DNA of 64,000 nt from NCBI RefSeq assembly GCF_001513745.1, contig NZ_CP013382.1:868001-932000 (forward strand), written 5' to 3'. Under the pieces are notes generated by a model. It was not told where the DNA came from, searched no databases, and saw only the letters and a program-made list of their open reading frames with translations. Origin of the DNA: Burkholderia humptydooensis (GTDB lineage Bacteria; Pseudomonadota; Gammaproteobacteria; Burkholderiales; Burkholderiaceae). Shown piece after piece: positions 55,167-64,000 of this stretch. Numbering within the stretch: position 1 is the first letter of the stretch; each line of letters opens with the position of its first letter. The position numbers and the translations under genes were made by a program.

Positions 55167-56491
55167 AGGCCGCCGGCGATCCGCTGCGGCTCCTCGCGCG
55201 GCGCGCGCATCCGCGCCGCATCCAGGGGCCGATCATCGAGGCGCCGCTGCCGGACGTCGCGATCGGCGAGCTGTGCGCGATCCGCGCGGCGGCGGGCAGC
55301 GACACGGTGATCGGCCGCGCGCAGGTGGTGGGCTTCGGGCGCGACACCGCGATCCTGAGCACGCTCGGCAGCACGGCCGGGCTGTCGCGGCAGGTCGCGC
55401 TCGTGCCGACGGGCGAGCGGATGACGATCGACGTCGCGCCGGCGATGCTCGGCGCGGTCGTCGACGCGACGGGCGGCATCGTCGAGACGTTCGGCGCGAA
55501 GCGGGAGGCGGGGGCGGAGGGGGCGGCGCGCGCCGCGGCGCCGCGCCGCCGCGCGATCGACGCCGCGCCGCCCGATTACGCGGCGCGGCGCCCGATCGAG
55601 CGGCGGCTCGCGACGGGCGTGCGCGCGATCGACGGGTTGCTCACGTGCGGCGTCGGCCAGCGCATCGGCATTTTCGCGGCTGCGGGCTGCGGCAAGACTT
55701 CGCTGATGAACATGATGATCGAGCATGCGGCGGCCGACGTGTACGTGGTCGCGCTGATCGGCGAGCGCGGCCGCGAGGTGTCCGAGTTCGTCGAGCGGAT
55801 GCGGCGCTCGGGCAGCCGGGACCGGACGGTCGTCGTGTACGCGACGTCGGATCGCTCGTCGGTGGACCGCTGCAACGCGGCGCTCGTCGCGACGACGATC
55901 GCCGAGTATTTCCGCGATCTCGGCTGCGACGTGATGCTGTTTCTCGACTCGATGACCCGCTACGCGCGCGCGCTGCGCGACCTCGCGCTCGCGACGGGCG
56001 AAGCGCCCGCGCGGCGCGGCTATCCGGCGTCGGTGTTCGAGCAGTTGCCGCGCCTGCTCGAGCGGCCGGGGCGCACGGAAGCGGGGAGCATCACCGCGTT
56101 CTACACGGTGTTGCTCGAAAACGAAGAGGAGCCCGATCCGATCGGCGACGAGATCCGCTCGATCGTCGACGGTCACGTGTATCTGAGCCGGCAGCTCGGC
56201 GCAAAGGGGCATTTCCCGGCGATCGACGTGCTGAGGAGCACGAGCCGTCTGTTCGACGAGATCGCGCACGCGCCGCATCGCGCGGCCGCGATGCAGTTCC
56301 GGCGGCACCTCGCGCGCATCGACGAGATGCAGGTGTTTCTCGATCTCGGCGAGTACCGGCGCGGCGAGAACCCGGAGAACGACGATGCGCTCGACAGGCG
56401 GCCCGCGCTCGATGCGTTCCTGCAGCAGGCAATCGACGAGGCGTCGGCGTTCGACGACACGCTCGAACGGATGCGCGAGGCCGCGTCATGA
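55163..56491 (+). CDS. bsaS: BsaS, type III secretion ATPase (SctN/InvC)
   Basis: A 442-residue hexameric ATPase that unfolds substrates and strips chaperones. Walker A is [12 protein letters not shown] and Walker B is [19 protein letters not shown]; the substrate part is [20 protein letters not shown], then [20 protein letters not shown]. It starts at 55163 and overlaps the bsaR stop (ATGA). Confidence 0.96.
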   Translation: MKAAGDPLRLLARRAHPRRIQGPIIEAPLPDVAIGELCAIRAAAGSDTVIGRAQVVGFGRDTAILSTLGSTAGLSRQVALVPTGERMTIDVAPAMLGAVVDATGGIVETFGAKREAGAEGAARAAAPRRRAIDAAPPDYAARRPIERRLATGVRAIDGLLTCGVGQRIGIFAAAGCGKTSLMNMMIEHAAADVYVVALIGERGREVSEFVERMRRSGSRDRTVVVYATSDRSSVDRCNAALVATTIAEYFRDLGCDVMLFLDSMTRYARALRDLALATGEAPARRGYPASVFEQLPRLLERPGRTEAGSITAFYTVLLENEEEPDPIGDEIRSIVDGHVYLSRQLGAKGHFPAIDVLRSTSRLFDEIAHAPHRAAAMQFRRHLARIDEMQVFLDLGEYRRGENPENDDALDRRPALDAFLQQAIDEASAFDDTLERMREAAS

Positions 56492-56952
56492 AGCGGCTCG
56501 ACGGCGCGCGGCGGCTGCTCGCGGTGCTCGAGCGGCGCGGCGATGCGCTGCGCCGGCAGGCGGCGCGCGAACGCGACGCGCTCGCGGCGCTCGACAGGCA
56601 GATCGCCGAGCGATGCGCGACGATCGCGCGCCTGCGCGAGCGGCTCGCGGCGAGCGCGCCGCCGAAGCCGTATGCGCGCAGCGAGCTGATGCGCGTGCGC
56701 GGCAAGCAGGCGGTGATCCGTTACGAGATCGCATGCAGGGAGATCGAGGCCAGCGATCTGCGTGAGCGCCGGCAGGCGGCCGAGCAAGCGTTGCGCGGCA
56801 GCCAGGCCGCCGCGCTCGCGCTCGAGCGGCGCCGGAACGCGCATCGCGACTGGCTCGCGCGGCGCAGGATCGAAAACGAGCGGCTGCGGGAATCGGCCGC
56901 CGATGCGGACATCACGGAAGGAGCAGGTCATGGGTTCAACCATCAGCATTAG
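56488..56952 (+). CDS. bsaT: BsaT, type III ATPase stalk protein (SctO/InvI)
   Basis: A 154-residue, nearly all-helical, Arg/Ala-rich protein that should form the FliJ-like antiparallel coiled coil inserted in the ATPase ring ([40 protein letters not shown]). It overlaps bsaS by 4 bp and bsaU by 23 bp. Confidence 0.9.
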   Translation: MKRLDGARRLLAVLERRGDALRRQAARERDALAALDRQIAERCATIARLRERLAASAPPKPYARSELMRVRGKQAVIRYEIACREIEASDLRERRQAAEQALRGSQAAALALERRRNAHRDWLARRRIENERLRESAADADITEGAGHGFNHQH

Positions 56953-58171
56953 CGCGCCGATCGCGGCGGGCGTCGAGCCCGCCCCGCGCGCGCAGACGCC
57001 GGGCGGCGGACAGGCGTCCGATTTGCAGCGCGCGTATCGCGAGCAATGCGGCAAGGTGCTCGACAAGCGCGACGACGGGTGCGACGACGGACGTGATGGC
57101 GACGACGTCGAAGCCGGGCGCGCCCACGCGAGGAAAAGGGCAAAGCGCAACGGCGAGCCGCCGGTTGCGGCGGTCGGGATGCCCGCACCGCATTCGGCGC
57201 GGGAACGGGCGATCGCGCTGCGGTTCGGCGGGGCGCGAGGCGGCGCGAACGCGCGTGTCGCGGGCGTCGAAGCGGGCGTCGAAGCGCATGTGGCTGACGG
57301 CGCGCGCACGCGCGTCGAGCCGCGCGACGAAATCGCGCCGCGCCGCGCCGCGACGATGCGCGGCCACGCGCCGGCGCTCGGCGTGGTTCGCGCGACGGGC
57401 GAGCGAGCGCCCGATGCTTCGACGGCCGACGCGCGCGCGCCGCAAGCGGCGGCCGACGTCGCGCCGCCGTCCGTGCCGACGCAGGCGCAACGCGCGGCGC
57501 AACGCACGCCGGACGGCATTGTGCGCGACACGGCGGCCGGAGCTTCGCGGTATTCCGCGATGGCGGCGGACGCCGCGGCGTCGCGCTCGCCGGCGCTGCC
57601 CGCCGCGCGCTTGCCGGCCGCGACGATCGCCGCTGCATCGGCTATGTCGGCTATGTCGGCTGTCTCGGCCGCATCGTCGACACGACGCCCGACGGCCGCC
57701 GCTTCGCCGGGCGCCGCGCGCGAACGCGTCGACGGCGACGATTCGAACCGCGCGGGCGACGCATCGCTCGCCGGTTTCCCGCGCGCCTTTCAACCGCAGG
57801 CGTCGATGCGTGCGGCCGAGCCTGCCGCGCGCACGCACGATCCGTCGCGCGCCGCGCGCCAACGCGCGCAGGCCGGCGCGGCGCAAACGGACGCGCGCGA
57901 CGTTCGCGACACGCAAGGCACCCAGGTGCGCTACCGCTTCAACTCATGGGACGGGCGGCCCGCGGTCGAGTTGCGCTTCGATCCCGGCTGCGCGCCGCGC
58001 GTCGTCAGCGCGCAGCCGAGCCACGAGCGCGTGCAGCGCGCGATGGAGTACGGCGTCGATCGGCTGACGCCCGGATGGACCGTCGAATTCGATCGGCAGC
58101 GCGCGGATGACGACGGCGGCCGTTCGCCGTGGCGCCGCGCGCGGCAGGAGCCGGAGGCGGACGAACGATGA
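56930..58171 (+). CDS. bsaU: BsaU, type III needle-length regulator (SctP/InvJ-SpaN)
   Basis: A 413-residue protein starting [20 protein letters not shown] with GGAAGGAG upstream. The long middle is low-complexity (Ala, Arg, Pro, Asp) and probably disordered, fitting a secreted ruler. The C-terminal domain (GTQVRYRFNSWDGRPAVELR; VQRAMEYGVDRLTPGWTVEF) matches SpaN-type substrate-switch domains and is the only well-conserved part. It overlaps bsaV by 4 bp. Confidence 0.88.
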   Translation: MGSTISISAPIAAGVEPAPRAQTPGGGQASDLQRAYREQCGKVLDKRDDGCDDGRDGDDVEAGRAHARKRAKRNGEPPVAAVGMPAPHSARERAIALRFGGARGGANARVAGVEAGVEAHVADGARTRVEPRDEIAPRRAATMRGHAPALGVVRATGERAPDASTADARAPQAAADVAPPSVPTQAQRAAQRTPDGIVRDTAAGASRYSAMAADAAASRSPALPAARLPAATIAAASAMSAMSAVSAASSTRRPTAAASPGAARERVDGDDSNRAGDASLAGFPRAFQPQASMRAAEPAARTHDPSRAARQRAQAGAAQTDARDVRDTQGTQVRYRFNSWDGRPAVELRFDPGCAPRVVSAQPSHERVQRAMEYGVDRLTPGWTVEFDRQRADDDGGRSPWRRARQEPEADER

Positions 58172-59142
58172 GCGCGCGCTACACGCTGTTGCGGCGCGTC
58201 GCGCCCGCGGAGCTGCCGCTGTACCGGAGCGCGCAGGCGCTGCGCGCGGGGGGCGAGTACGCCGCGCTGCGCACGATCGCGCCGCCGCGCGGCTATGCGG
58301 CGCTGCGCGCGACCTGGCGGGGCGTCGAGCACGACGGCTGGGTCGACGTCGACGATCTGATGCGCCGCCGCTACCCGGCGCTCGGCGCGCTCGCGTGGCG
58401 CGCGCTCGACAGGCGCTACGCGCTCGATCTGCTGAGCGGGCGGGACGCGGCGGCCGAGCTGCCCGCGCCGCCGGGCGGCTGGGCGCACGTGCGGCTCGTC
58501 GATCTCGTCGAGCGCAAGCTGCCCGCCGAGCCGCTGCTGTGCTTCGACGCGCCGGGCCGCGTGCGCGCGCTGTTCCGTGCGTTTCCGGGCGAAGCGCCCG
58601 CGCCGCGCGCCGCTGCCGACGTCGGCGGCGTGCCGCTCGCGATGCGCTTCGCGATCGGCGTCGCGCGCCTGCCGCTCGCGCTCCTGCCCGCGGTCGCGCC
58701 GGGCGACGTGTTGCTCGTCCGCGCGCCGCGCAACGTGGTCAGGATCGGCGCGTATGCGCTGTGTGAATTTTGCTGGGAAGGAGAAAACATCATGCTGAAC
58801 GAACCCCTGACCGAACCGGCGGTCGACGATCCGCACGACGATCTGCATGACGAACCGACGACGGCGGACGCGCTGCCGGACGCATCGCCGCAGGCTTTCG
58901 ACGTCGCTGCGCTGCCCGTCACGCTGGAGTTCGTGCTGCACGACGAGCGCGTGACGGTCGCGCAGCTCGCCGGCTGCCATCCGGGCCTGGTGCTGCCGCT
59001 GCGCGGCGCGCCGGGCGAGGTGACGATTCGCGCGAACGGCCTGCCGTTCGGCCGCGGCGAGCTGATCCAGGTCGGCGAGCAGTTGGCGGTCGAGGTGAAG
59101 GCGCTCTGGCGCGCGAAGCCGGCGGCATGCGATGGCGAATAA
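58168..59142 (+). CDS. bsaV: BsaV, type III sorting-platform protein (SctQ/SpaO)
   Basis: A 324-residue C-ring/pod protein. The N-terminal part is divergent and the C-terminal ~115 residues hold an SPOA (FliN-like) domain: LPVTLEFVLHDERVTVAQLA, then LPLRGAPGEVTIRANGLPFG. A strong internal start at 58792 (see separate entry) should also yield a short C-terminal product. It overlaps bsaU and bsaW. Confidence 0.92.
   Translation: MSARYTLLRRVAPAELPLYRSAQALRAGGEYAALRTIAPPRGYAALRATWRGVEHDGWVDVDDLMRRRYPALGALAWRALDRRYALDLLSGRDAAAELPAPPGGWAHVRLVDLVERKLPAEPLLCFDAPGRVRALFRAFPGEAPAPRAAADVGGVPLAMRFAIGVARLPLALLPAVAPGDVLLVRAPRNVVRIGAYALCEFCWEGENIMLNEPLTEPAVDDPHDDLHDEPTTADALPDASPQAFDVAALPVTLEFVLHDERVTVAQLAGCHPGLVLPLRGAPGEVTIRANGLPFGRGELIQVGEQLAVEVKALWRAKPAACDGE
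58776..59142 (+). CDS. Internal translation unit of bsaV: short SctQ-C product (116 aa)
   Basis: GGAAGGAG at 58776-58783 lies 8 nt before an in-frame ATG at 58792 (codon 209 of bsaV). This is a better ribosome site than that of the full gene. The product begins MLNEPLTEPAVDDPHDDLHD and holds the SPOA domain. In Salmonella SpaO, Shigella Spa33 and Yersinia YscQ a similar internal start makes a C-terminal form that joins the full-length protein. Seen here: the site and frame. Inferred: that it is used. Confidence 0.75.
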
Positions 59143-59821
59143 CGAAATCGCGCTGATCGTCCTGCTGGCGGCGGCGACGCTCGTGCCGTTCGTCGTCGCG
59201 GCGGGCTCGTGCTTCATCAAGTTCTCGATCGTGCTCGTGCTCGTGCGCAACGCGCTCGGCATCCAGCAGGTGCCGTCGAATCTCGCGCTCAACAGCATCG
59301 CGCTCATCATGTCGCTGTTCGTGATGATGCCCGTCGCGCAGAGCGCGTACCGGTATCTGCAGCACCATCCGCTCGACGTGATGAACGGCGCGTCGGTCAA
59401 CGATTTCATCGACGGCGGCCTCGGCGGCTACAAGCGCTATCTGACGCGCTACTCGGACCCGGCGCTCGTGCGCTTCTTCGAGCGCGCGCAAGCCGCGCGC
59501 CTGAAGAGCGACGACGCCGACGCAGCCGACGCGGACGTCGCGGGCGACGGGCCGGACGGCCTCGACAACTCGCTGTTCTCGCTGCTGCCCGCATACGCGC
59601 TCACCGAGATCAAGAGCGCGTTCAAGATCGGCTTCTACCTGTACCTGCCGTTCCTCGTCGTCGACATGGTGGTGTCGAGCGTGCTGCTCGCGCTCGGGAT
59701 GATGATGATGAGCCCGGTGACGATCTCGGTGCCGATCAAGCTGATCCTGTTTGTCGCGATGGACGGCTGGACGCTGATCTGCAAGGGCCTGATCGAGCAG
59801 TACCTGAACCTGATGCAATGA
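59132..59821 (+). CDS. bsaW: BsaW, type III export apparatus protein (SctR/SpaP)
   Basis: A 229-residue inner-membrane protein of the FliP/SpaP family with four helices. AAGSCFIKFSIVLVLVRNAL and GIQQVPSNLALNSIALIMSL, and later SPVTISVPIKLILFVAMDGW, are family signatures. It forms the core of the export gate with BsaX and BsaY. Confidence 0.95.
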   Translation: MANNEIALIVLLAAATLVPFVVAAGSCFIKFSIVLVLVRNALGIQQVPSNLALNSIALIMSLFVMMPVAQSAYRYLQHHPLDVMNGASVNDFIDGGLGGYKRYLTRYSDPALVRFFERAQAARLKSDDADAADADVAGDGPDGLDNSLFSLLPAYALTEIKSAFKIGFYLYLPFLVVDMVVSSVLLALGMMMMSPVTISVPIKLILFVAMDGWTLICKGLIEQYLNLMQ

Positions 59822-59854
59822 CCGCGCCCAGGCGCATTCTTAGGAAGACAAACG

Positions 59855-60109
59855 ATGGCTGAACTCACCTATGCGGGCGACAAGGCGATCCTGCTCGTGA
59901 TCCTGCTGTGCGCGGCGCCCGTCGCGGTCGCGACCGTCGTGGGCCTCGCGATCGGCCTGTTCCAGACGGTCACGCAATTGCAGGAGCAGACGCTGCCGTT
60001 CGGCCTGAAGATGCTCGCGGTGTTCGGTTGCCTGATGATGCTGTCCGGCTGGTTCGGCGGCAAGCTGCTCGCGTTTGCGACCGAGATGCTGTCGATCGGG
60101 CTGCGCTGA
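59855..60109 (+). CDS. bsaX: BsaX, type III export apparatus protein (SctS/SpaQ)
   Basis: An 84-residue protein with two membrane helices of the FliQ/SpaQ family: AKAILLV-type first helix, then GLAIGLFQTVTQLQEQTLPF, the conserved loop. Placed 33 bp after bsaW. Confidence 0.95.
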   Translation: MAELTYAGDKAILLVILLCAAPVAVATVVGLAIGLFQTVTQLQEQTLPFGLKMLAVFGCLMMLSGWFGGKLLAFATEMLSIGLR

Positions 60110-60127
60110 GCCGCTTCACGTCACGTC

Positions 60128-60898
60128 ATGCCGAGCGACACGATGGATGTCTCGATGGAAGCGTTCTACCGGCAGGCCGGCGCGATCGCGATCGCGTATG
60201 CGCGCGTCGCGCCGGTGTTCTATCTGCTGCCGTTCCTGAATGACCGGACGATCGTCAACGGGGTCGTGAAGAACACGATCGTGTTCGCGGTCATTCTCGG
60301 GTTGTGGCCGAGCTTCGCGCACCCGCATCTGCAAGGGGGCGCGCTCGCCGGCGTCGCGCTGACGGAGGCGGCGGCGGGCGTCGTGCTCGGCGTCGCGCTG
60401 TCGCTGCCGTTCTGGGTCGCGGCGGCGGTGGGCGAGCTGATCGACAACCAGCGCGGCGCGACGATCAGCGATTCGATCGATCCGGCCACGGGCGTCGAAG
60501 CGTCGGCGCTCGCGCCGTTCGTGAGCCTGTTCTACGCGGCCGCGTTCCTGCAGCAGGGCGGCATGCTGACGATCGTCGGCGCGCTCGAATCGAGCTACGC
60601 GACGGTGCCGGCGGGCGCGCTGTTTTCGGTCGATCTGCCGCGCGTCGGCGCGCTGCTGACCGATCTCGTCGCGCACGGGCTCGCGCTCGCCGCGCCCGTG
60701 CTGATCGTGATGTTCCTGACCGATGCGCTGCTCGGGCTCTTCTCGCGCTTCTGTCCGCAGGTCAATGCGTTCTCGCTGTCGCTGACGGTCAAGAGCATCG
60801 TCGCGTTCGCCGTGTTCCACCTGTATTTCCTCTATGCGGCCCCGCACGAGCTGACGGCGCTGCTGCACGCGCATCCTTTCAGCGGCCTGGTGAAGTGA
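60128..60898 (+). CDS. bsaY: BsaY, type III export apparatus protein (SctT/SpaR)
   Basis: A 256-residue inner-membrane protein of the FliR/SpaR family with about six helices. VGELIDNQRGATISDSIDPA is the conserved cytoplasmic motif. It lies between bsaX and bsaZ. Confidence 0.95.
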   Translation: MPSDTMDVSMEAFYRQAGAIAIAYARVAPVFYLLPFLNDRTIVNGVVKNTIVFAVILGLWPSFAHPHLQGGALAGVALTEAAAGVVLGVALSLPFWVAAAVGELIDNQRGATISDSIDPATGVEASALAPFVSLFYAAAFLQQGGMLTIVGALESSYATVPAGALFSVDLPRVGALLTDLVAHGLALAAPVLIVMFLTDALLGLFSRFCPQVNAFSLSLTVKSIVAFAVFHLYFLYAAPHELTALLHAHPFSGLVK

Positions 60899-60901
60899 GC
60901 G

Positions 60902-62002
60902 ATGGCGGAGAAAACCGAAAAGCCGACCGCGAAGAAGCTGCGCGACGCGGCGAAGAAAGGGCAGACGTTCAAGGCAAGGGACATCGTCGCGCTCGTCGTG
61001 ATCGCCACGGGCGCATTGGCCGCGCCCGCGCTCGTCGATCTGACGCGTATCGCGGCCGAATTCGCGCGGATCGCGTCGTCGGGCGCGCAGCCGGACCCGG
61101 GCGCCTACGCGTTCGCGTGGGCGAAGCTGTTCCTGCGGATCGCCGCGCCGTTCGTGCTGCTCTGCGCGGCCGCGGGCGCGCTGCCGTCGCTCGTGCAAAG
61201 CCGCTTCACGCTCGCTGTCGAATCGATCCGCTTCGATCTCACGGCGCTCGATCCCGTCAAGGGAATGAAGCGGCTCTTCAGTTGGCGCTCGGTGAAGGAC
61301 GCGGCGAAGGCGCTGCTCTACGTCGCCGTGTTCGCGGTCACGGTGCGCGTGTTCGCCGATCTCTGCCACCACGACTTGTTCGGGCTGTTCCGCGCGCGAG
61401 CGGCGCTGCTCGGCCACATGTGGATCGTGCTGACGATCCGGCTCGTGCTGCTGTTCCTGCTGTGCGCGCTGCCCGTGCTGATCGTCGACGCCGCCGTCGA
61501 ATACTACCTGTACCACCGCGAGCTGAAGATGGACAAGCACGAGGTGAAGCAGGAATACAAGGAGAGCGAGGGCAATCACGAGATCAAGAGCAAGCGGCGC
61601 GAGATCCATCAGGAGCTGCTGTCGGAGGAGATCAAGGCGAACGTCGAGCAATCCGATTTCATCGTCGCGAATCCGACTCACATCGCGATCGGCATCTATG
61701 TGAATCCGGACATCGTGCCGATTCCGTTCGTGTCGGTGCGGGAGACCAACGCGCGCGCGCTCGCGGTCATTCGGCACGCCGAAGCGTGCGGCGTGACGGT
61801 CGTGCGCAACGTCGCGCTCGCGCGCTCGATCTATCGCAACTCGCCGCGCCGCTACAGCTTCGTGAACCAGGACGACGTCGACGGCGTGATGCGCGTGCTG
61901 ATCTGGCTCAAGGAAGTCGAGGCGGCGAATCGCGGTGGACCGCCGCCCGGGATGGCGCCCGAGACGCCGCCCGCGCCGCAGGCGCGCGATCGAAACGCTT
62001 GA
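60902..62002 (+). CDS. bsaZ: BsaZ, type III substrate-specificity switch protein (SctU/SpaS)
   Basis: A 366-residue FlhB/SpaS protein: EKTEKPTAKKLRDAAKKGQT at the N-terminus, four helices, a linker, and the autocleavage motif NPTH in FIVANPTHIAIGIYVNPDIV (cleaved between Asn and Pro). With BsaU it switches export from rod/needle to translocators. Its stop lies in TTGACA (61999-62004), which could serve as a weak -35 for bicA. Confidence 0.95.
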   Translation: MAEKTEKPTAKKLRDAAKKGQTFKARDIVALVVIATGALAAPALVDLTRIAAEFARIASSGAQPDPGAYAFAWAKLFLRIAAPFVLLCAAAGALPSLVQSRFTLAVESIRFDLTALDPVKGMKRLFSWRSVKDAAKALLYVAVFAVTVRVFADLCHHDLFGLFRARAALLGHMWIVLTIRLVLLFLLCALPVLIVDAAVEYYLYHRELKMDKHEVKQEYKESEGNHEIKSKRREIHQELLSEEIKANVEQSDFIVANPTHIAIGIYVNPDIVPIPFVSVRETNARALAVIRHAEACGVTVVRNVALARSIYRNSPRRYSFVNQDDVDGVMRVLIWLKEVEAANRGGPPPGMAPETPPAPQARDRNA

Positions 62003-62127
62003 CAAGCCGAAAAGACTGCTTTGTGAAATTTTCCTGAGCGAGAGGCGCGTAACGTAGCAACCGTCATTGAACGGCACCGCAACGCGCCGACATCCATGTG
62101 ACTGAAAGAACCGAACGAGGTGACGGC

Positions 62128-62643
62128 GTGACGCAACGCGACGTGAACATAGACGACATCGAAGCCGACGAGATGGCGGCGGCGCTGCTGGACGCGGTCC
62201 AGAACGGCGCGACGCTGAAGGACCTGCATCGGGTGCCGCAGGACCTGATGGACGGCATCTACGCGTTCGCGTACCGCTTCTACCAGCAGGGGCGGATCGA
62301 CGACGCGGAGGTGTTCTTCCGTTTTCTGTGCATCTACGACTTCTATAACGCCGAATACGCGATGGGGCTCGCGGCGGTGTGCCAGTTGAAGAAGGAATAC
62401 GCGCGGGCGATCGATCTGTATGCGCTCGCGTACTCGCTGTCGAAGGACGACTACCGACCGATGTTCCACACCGGCCAATGCCATCTGCTGATGGGCAAGG
62501 CGCCGCTCGCGCGGCGCTGCTTCGGCATCGTCGCCGAGCGCTCGCGCGACGAGCGCCTCGCGCAGAAGGCGCAGTCCTATCTCGACGGGCTCGACGAAGT
62601 GGGCGCCGATGCGGCGCCCGCGCCGGTCGAAAACGACCTCTAG
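62128..62643 (+). CDS. bicA: BicA, translocator chaperone and BsaN co-activator (SicA-like)
   Basis: A 171-residue class II chaperone with three tetratricopeptide repeats: MDGIYAFAYRFYQQGRIDDA, FRFLCIYDFYNAEYAMGLAA, then YRPMFHTGQCHLLMGKAPLA. It is very close to SicA, which holds the translocators SipB/SipC and, with InvF, activates their promoters. I prefer the GTG at 62128 (GAGG 7 nt upstream); a GTG at 62098 would add ten residues. Its stop TAG overlaps the palindrome at 62642-62694. Confidence 0.93.
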   Translation: MTQRDVNIDDIEADEMAAALLDAVQNGATLKDLHRVPQDLMDGIYAFAYRFYQQGRIDDAEVFFRFLCIYDFYNAEYAMGLAAVCQLKKEYARAIDLYALAYSLSKDDYRPMFHTGQCHLLMGKAPLARRCFGIVAERSRDERLAQKAQSYLDGLDEVGADAAPAPVENDL

Positions 62644-62694
62644 GATCTGTTTACATACGGAACGCACATGCGCTCCGTATGTAAACAGACTCTA
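62642..62694. repeat. Palindrome between bicA and bipB, minimal copy of the 7-kb element's ends
   Basis: TCTGTTTACATACGGA (62646-62661) and its exact complement (62674-62689) face each other across 12 nt, with two to three more pairs outside. The arm is the same sequence as the terminal repeat at 7037-7052. CTAG flanks both sides (62640-62643, 62692-62695). As RNA it would form a stable hairpin 20 nt before the bipB start, without a T-run, so it is not a plain terminator. Confidence 0.85.
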
Positions 62695-62713
62695 GCCAAC
62701 AGGAGCTGATCGT

Positions 62714-64000
62714 ATGTCATCGGGAGTGCAGGGCGGATCGGCCGCCAACGCGAACGCTTACCAGACCCATCCGCTGCGCGACGCGGCGCGCGCGCTCGGC
62801 ACGCTGTCGCCGCAGGCGTACGTCGACGTGGTGTCGGCCGCGCAGCGCAATTTCCTCGAGCGAATGTCGCAGCTCGCGTCCGGGCAGTGCGGCGCGCAGC
62901 CGGGGACGGACGACGCGCGGCTCGACAGGCTTGACGATAAGCCGGCGCTGCGCGCGCCGCAGGAACGCGATGCGCCGCAATCCGACACGGCGAACGCGCA
63001 GCCGCAGGACGGCGGCAGCCGCGCGAGCGGCGCGGCGAAGCTGACCGAGCTGCTCGGCGTGCTGATGAGCGTCATCAGCGCGAGCAGCCTCGACGAGCTC
63101 AAGCAGCGCTCGGACATCTGGAACCAGATGTCGAAGGCCGCGCAGGACAACCTGAACCGGCTGTCCGACGCGTTCCAGCGGGCGACCGACGACGCGAAGG
63201 CGGCGACCGACGCGGCCGCGCAGGCCGCCGCCGCGGCGAAGCAGGCCGCCGCCGACGCGAAGGCCGCGGATGCGGCCGTCGACGCCGCGCAGAAGCAGTA
63301 CGACGACGCGGTGAAGCAGGGCCTGCCCGACGATCAGTTGAAGGCGCTGAAGGCGGCGCTCGAGCAGGCGAAGCAGCAGGCGAGCGACGCGCATGGCCGT
63401 GCGGACGCGTTGCAGGCCGACGCGGCGCAGAAGCTCGATGCGGCGACCGCGCTCGCGACGCAGGCGCGCGAATGCGAGCAGCAAGTCGACGACGCGGTGA
63501 ATCAGGCCGCGCAGCAATACGGCGCGAGCGCGCCGCTGCGCGCGGCGTCGCCGAAGCTGAGCGGCGCGGCCGAGCTCACGGCCGTGCTCGGCAAGCTGCA
63601 GGAGCTGATCTCGTCGGGCAACGTGAAGGAGCTCGAATCGAAGCAGAAGCTCTTCACCGAGATGCAGGCGAAGCGCGAGGCCGAGCTGCAGAAGAAGTCC
63701 GACGAGTATCAGGCGCAGGTGAAGAAAGCCGAGGAGATGCAGAAGACGATGGGCTGCATCGGCAAGATCGTCGGCTGGGTGATCACCGCGGTCAGCTTCG
63801 CGGCGGCCGCGTTCACGGGCGGCGCGAGCCTCGCGCTCGCCGCCGTGGGGCTCGCGCTCGCGGTCGGCGACGAGATCAGCCGCGCGACGACGGGCGTGTC
63901 GTTCATGGACAAGCTGATGCAGCCCGTGATGGACGCGATCCTCAAGCCGCTGATGGAGGTGATCTCGTCGCTGATCACGAAGGCGCTCGTCGCGTGCGGC
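62714..64000 (+). CDS. bipB: BipB, type III translocator (SipB/IpaB-like), 5' part
   Basis: The first 429 codons of the major pore-forming translocator; the 3' end lies past the window. GGAG precedes the ATG. A long Ala-rich coiled coil covers about residues 140-345 ([20 protein letters not shown]), followed by the first hydrophobic region, [20 protein letters not shown], then [20 protein letters not shown], and the conserved [20 protein letters not shown]. It would insert in the host membrane with BipC. BicA is its likely chaperone. Confidence 0.95.
   Translation, partial: MSSGVQGGSAANANAYQTHPLRDAARALGTLSPQAYVDVVSAAQRNFLERMSQLASGQCGAQPGTDDARLDRLDDKPALRAPQERDAPQSDTANAQPQDGGSRASGAAKLTELLGVLMSVISASSLDELKQRSDIWNQMSKAAQDNLNRLSDAFQRATDDAKAATDAAAQAAAAAKQAAADAKAADAAVDAAQKQYDDAVKQGLPDDQLKALKAALEQAKQQASDAHGRADALQADAAQKLDAATALATQARECEQQVDDAVNQAAQQYGASAPLRAASPKLSGAAELTAVLGKLQELISSGNVKELESKQKLFTEMQAKREAELQKKSDEYQAQVKKAEEMQKTMGCIGKIVGWVITAVSFAAAAFTGGASLALAAVGLALAVGDEISRATTGVSFMDKLMQPVMDAILKPLMEVISSLITKALVACG

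Noticed and set aside
1..64000. CRISPR arrays, rRNA or tRNA genes
   Set aside because: I looked for regularly spaced direct repeats and for tRNA or rRNA conserved stretches and saw none. The island is not at a tRNA.

Overview
The window is GC-rich, gene-dense DNA from a member of the Burkholderia pseudomallei group (B. pseudomallei, B. thailandensis or a close relative), most likely chromosome 2. The main evidence is a complete, ordered Bsa-type (Inv/Mxi-Spa family) type III secretion locus with its ToxR-like regulator pair, plus a LuxR/LuxI pair, a cellulose locus and a taurine locus of Burkholderia type. I cannot fix the species from the sequence alone.

Layout. 1-3.2 kb: the end of a cellulose operon (bcsA 3' end, bcsG, bcsR). 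3.2-7.0 kb: taurine use (tauD divergent from tauABC). 7.03-7.32 kb: a 287-bp element with perfect 32-bp terminal inverted repeats that can fold into a cloverleaf. 7.3-15.8 kb: an old-yellow-enzyme family protein, LuxI and LuxR, a broken acyl-CoA ligase, a 2-oxoglutarate oxygenase, a Pit phosphate transporter, an Lrp regulator and a LysE exporter. 16.2-22.3 kb: a sedolisin peptidase, an S10 carboxypeptidase, an FMN alpha-hydroxy-acid dehydrogenase and its divergent LysR regulator.

23.14-39.07 kb: a 15.9-kb integrative element inserted inside a kgtP-like dicarboxylate permease gene. The two gene halves flank it, with an 11-bp core repeat at both ends and a P4-type integrase next to the right end. 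The right half reads leftward: integrase, an unknown gene clipped by an IS481-family copy, iteron-like repeats, an AlpA-like HTH protein, a P2-gpA-like replication endonuclease and two small unknowns. The left half reads rightward and carries a T6SS cargo module: VgrG, a VRR-NUC (PD-(D/E)xK) nuclease effector and a DUF3396-type immunity protein. vgrG is split by an IS256-family copy flanked by a 9-bp target duplication, so exact excision would restore the reading frame.

39.9-64 kb: an M4 metallopeptidase, then bprQ/bprP, then the type III locus. One arm reads leftward (bsaM, bsaL, bsaK, bsaJ, orgA, orgB, a 66-aa ORF). The other reads rightward (bsaN to bsaZ, bicA, bipB, with bipB cut by the window end). 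The two arms diverge from a shared AT-rich control region. The needle-complex base, export gate, sorting platform, ATPase, needle, inner rod, gatekeeper, chaperones and first translocator are all visible and appear intact. Two details stand out: a strong internal ribosome site in bsaV that should yield a separate C-terminal SctQ fragment, and a copy of the 7-kb element's terminal palindrome sitting between bicA and bipB.
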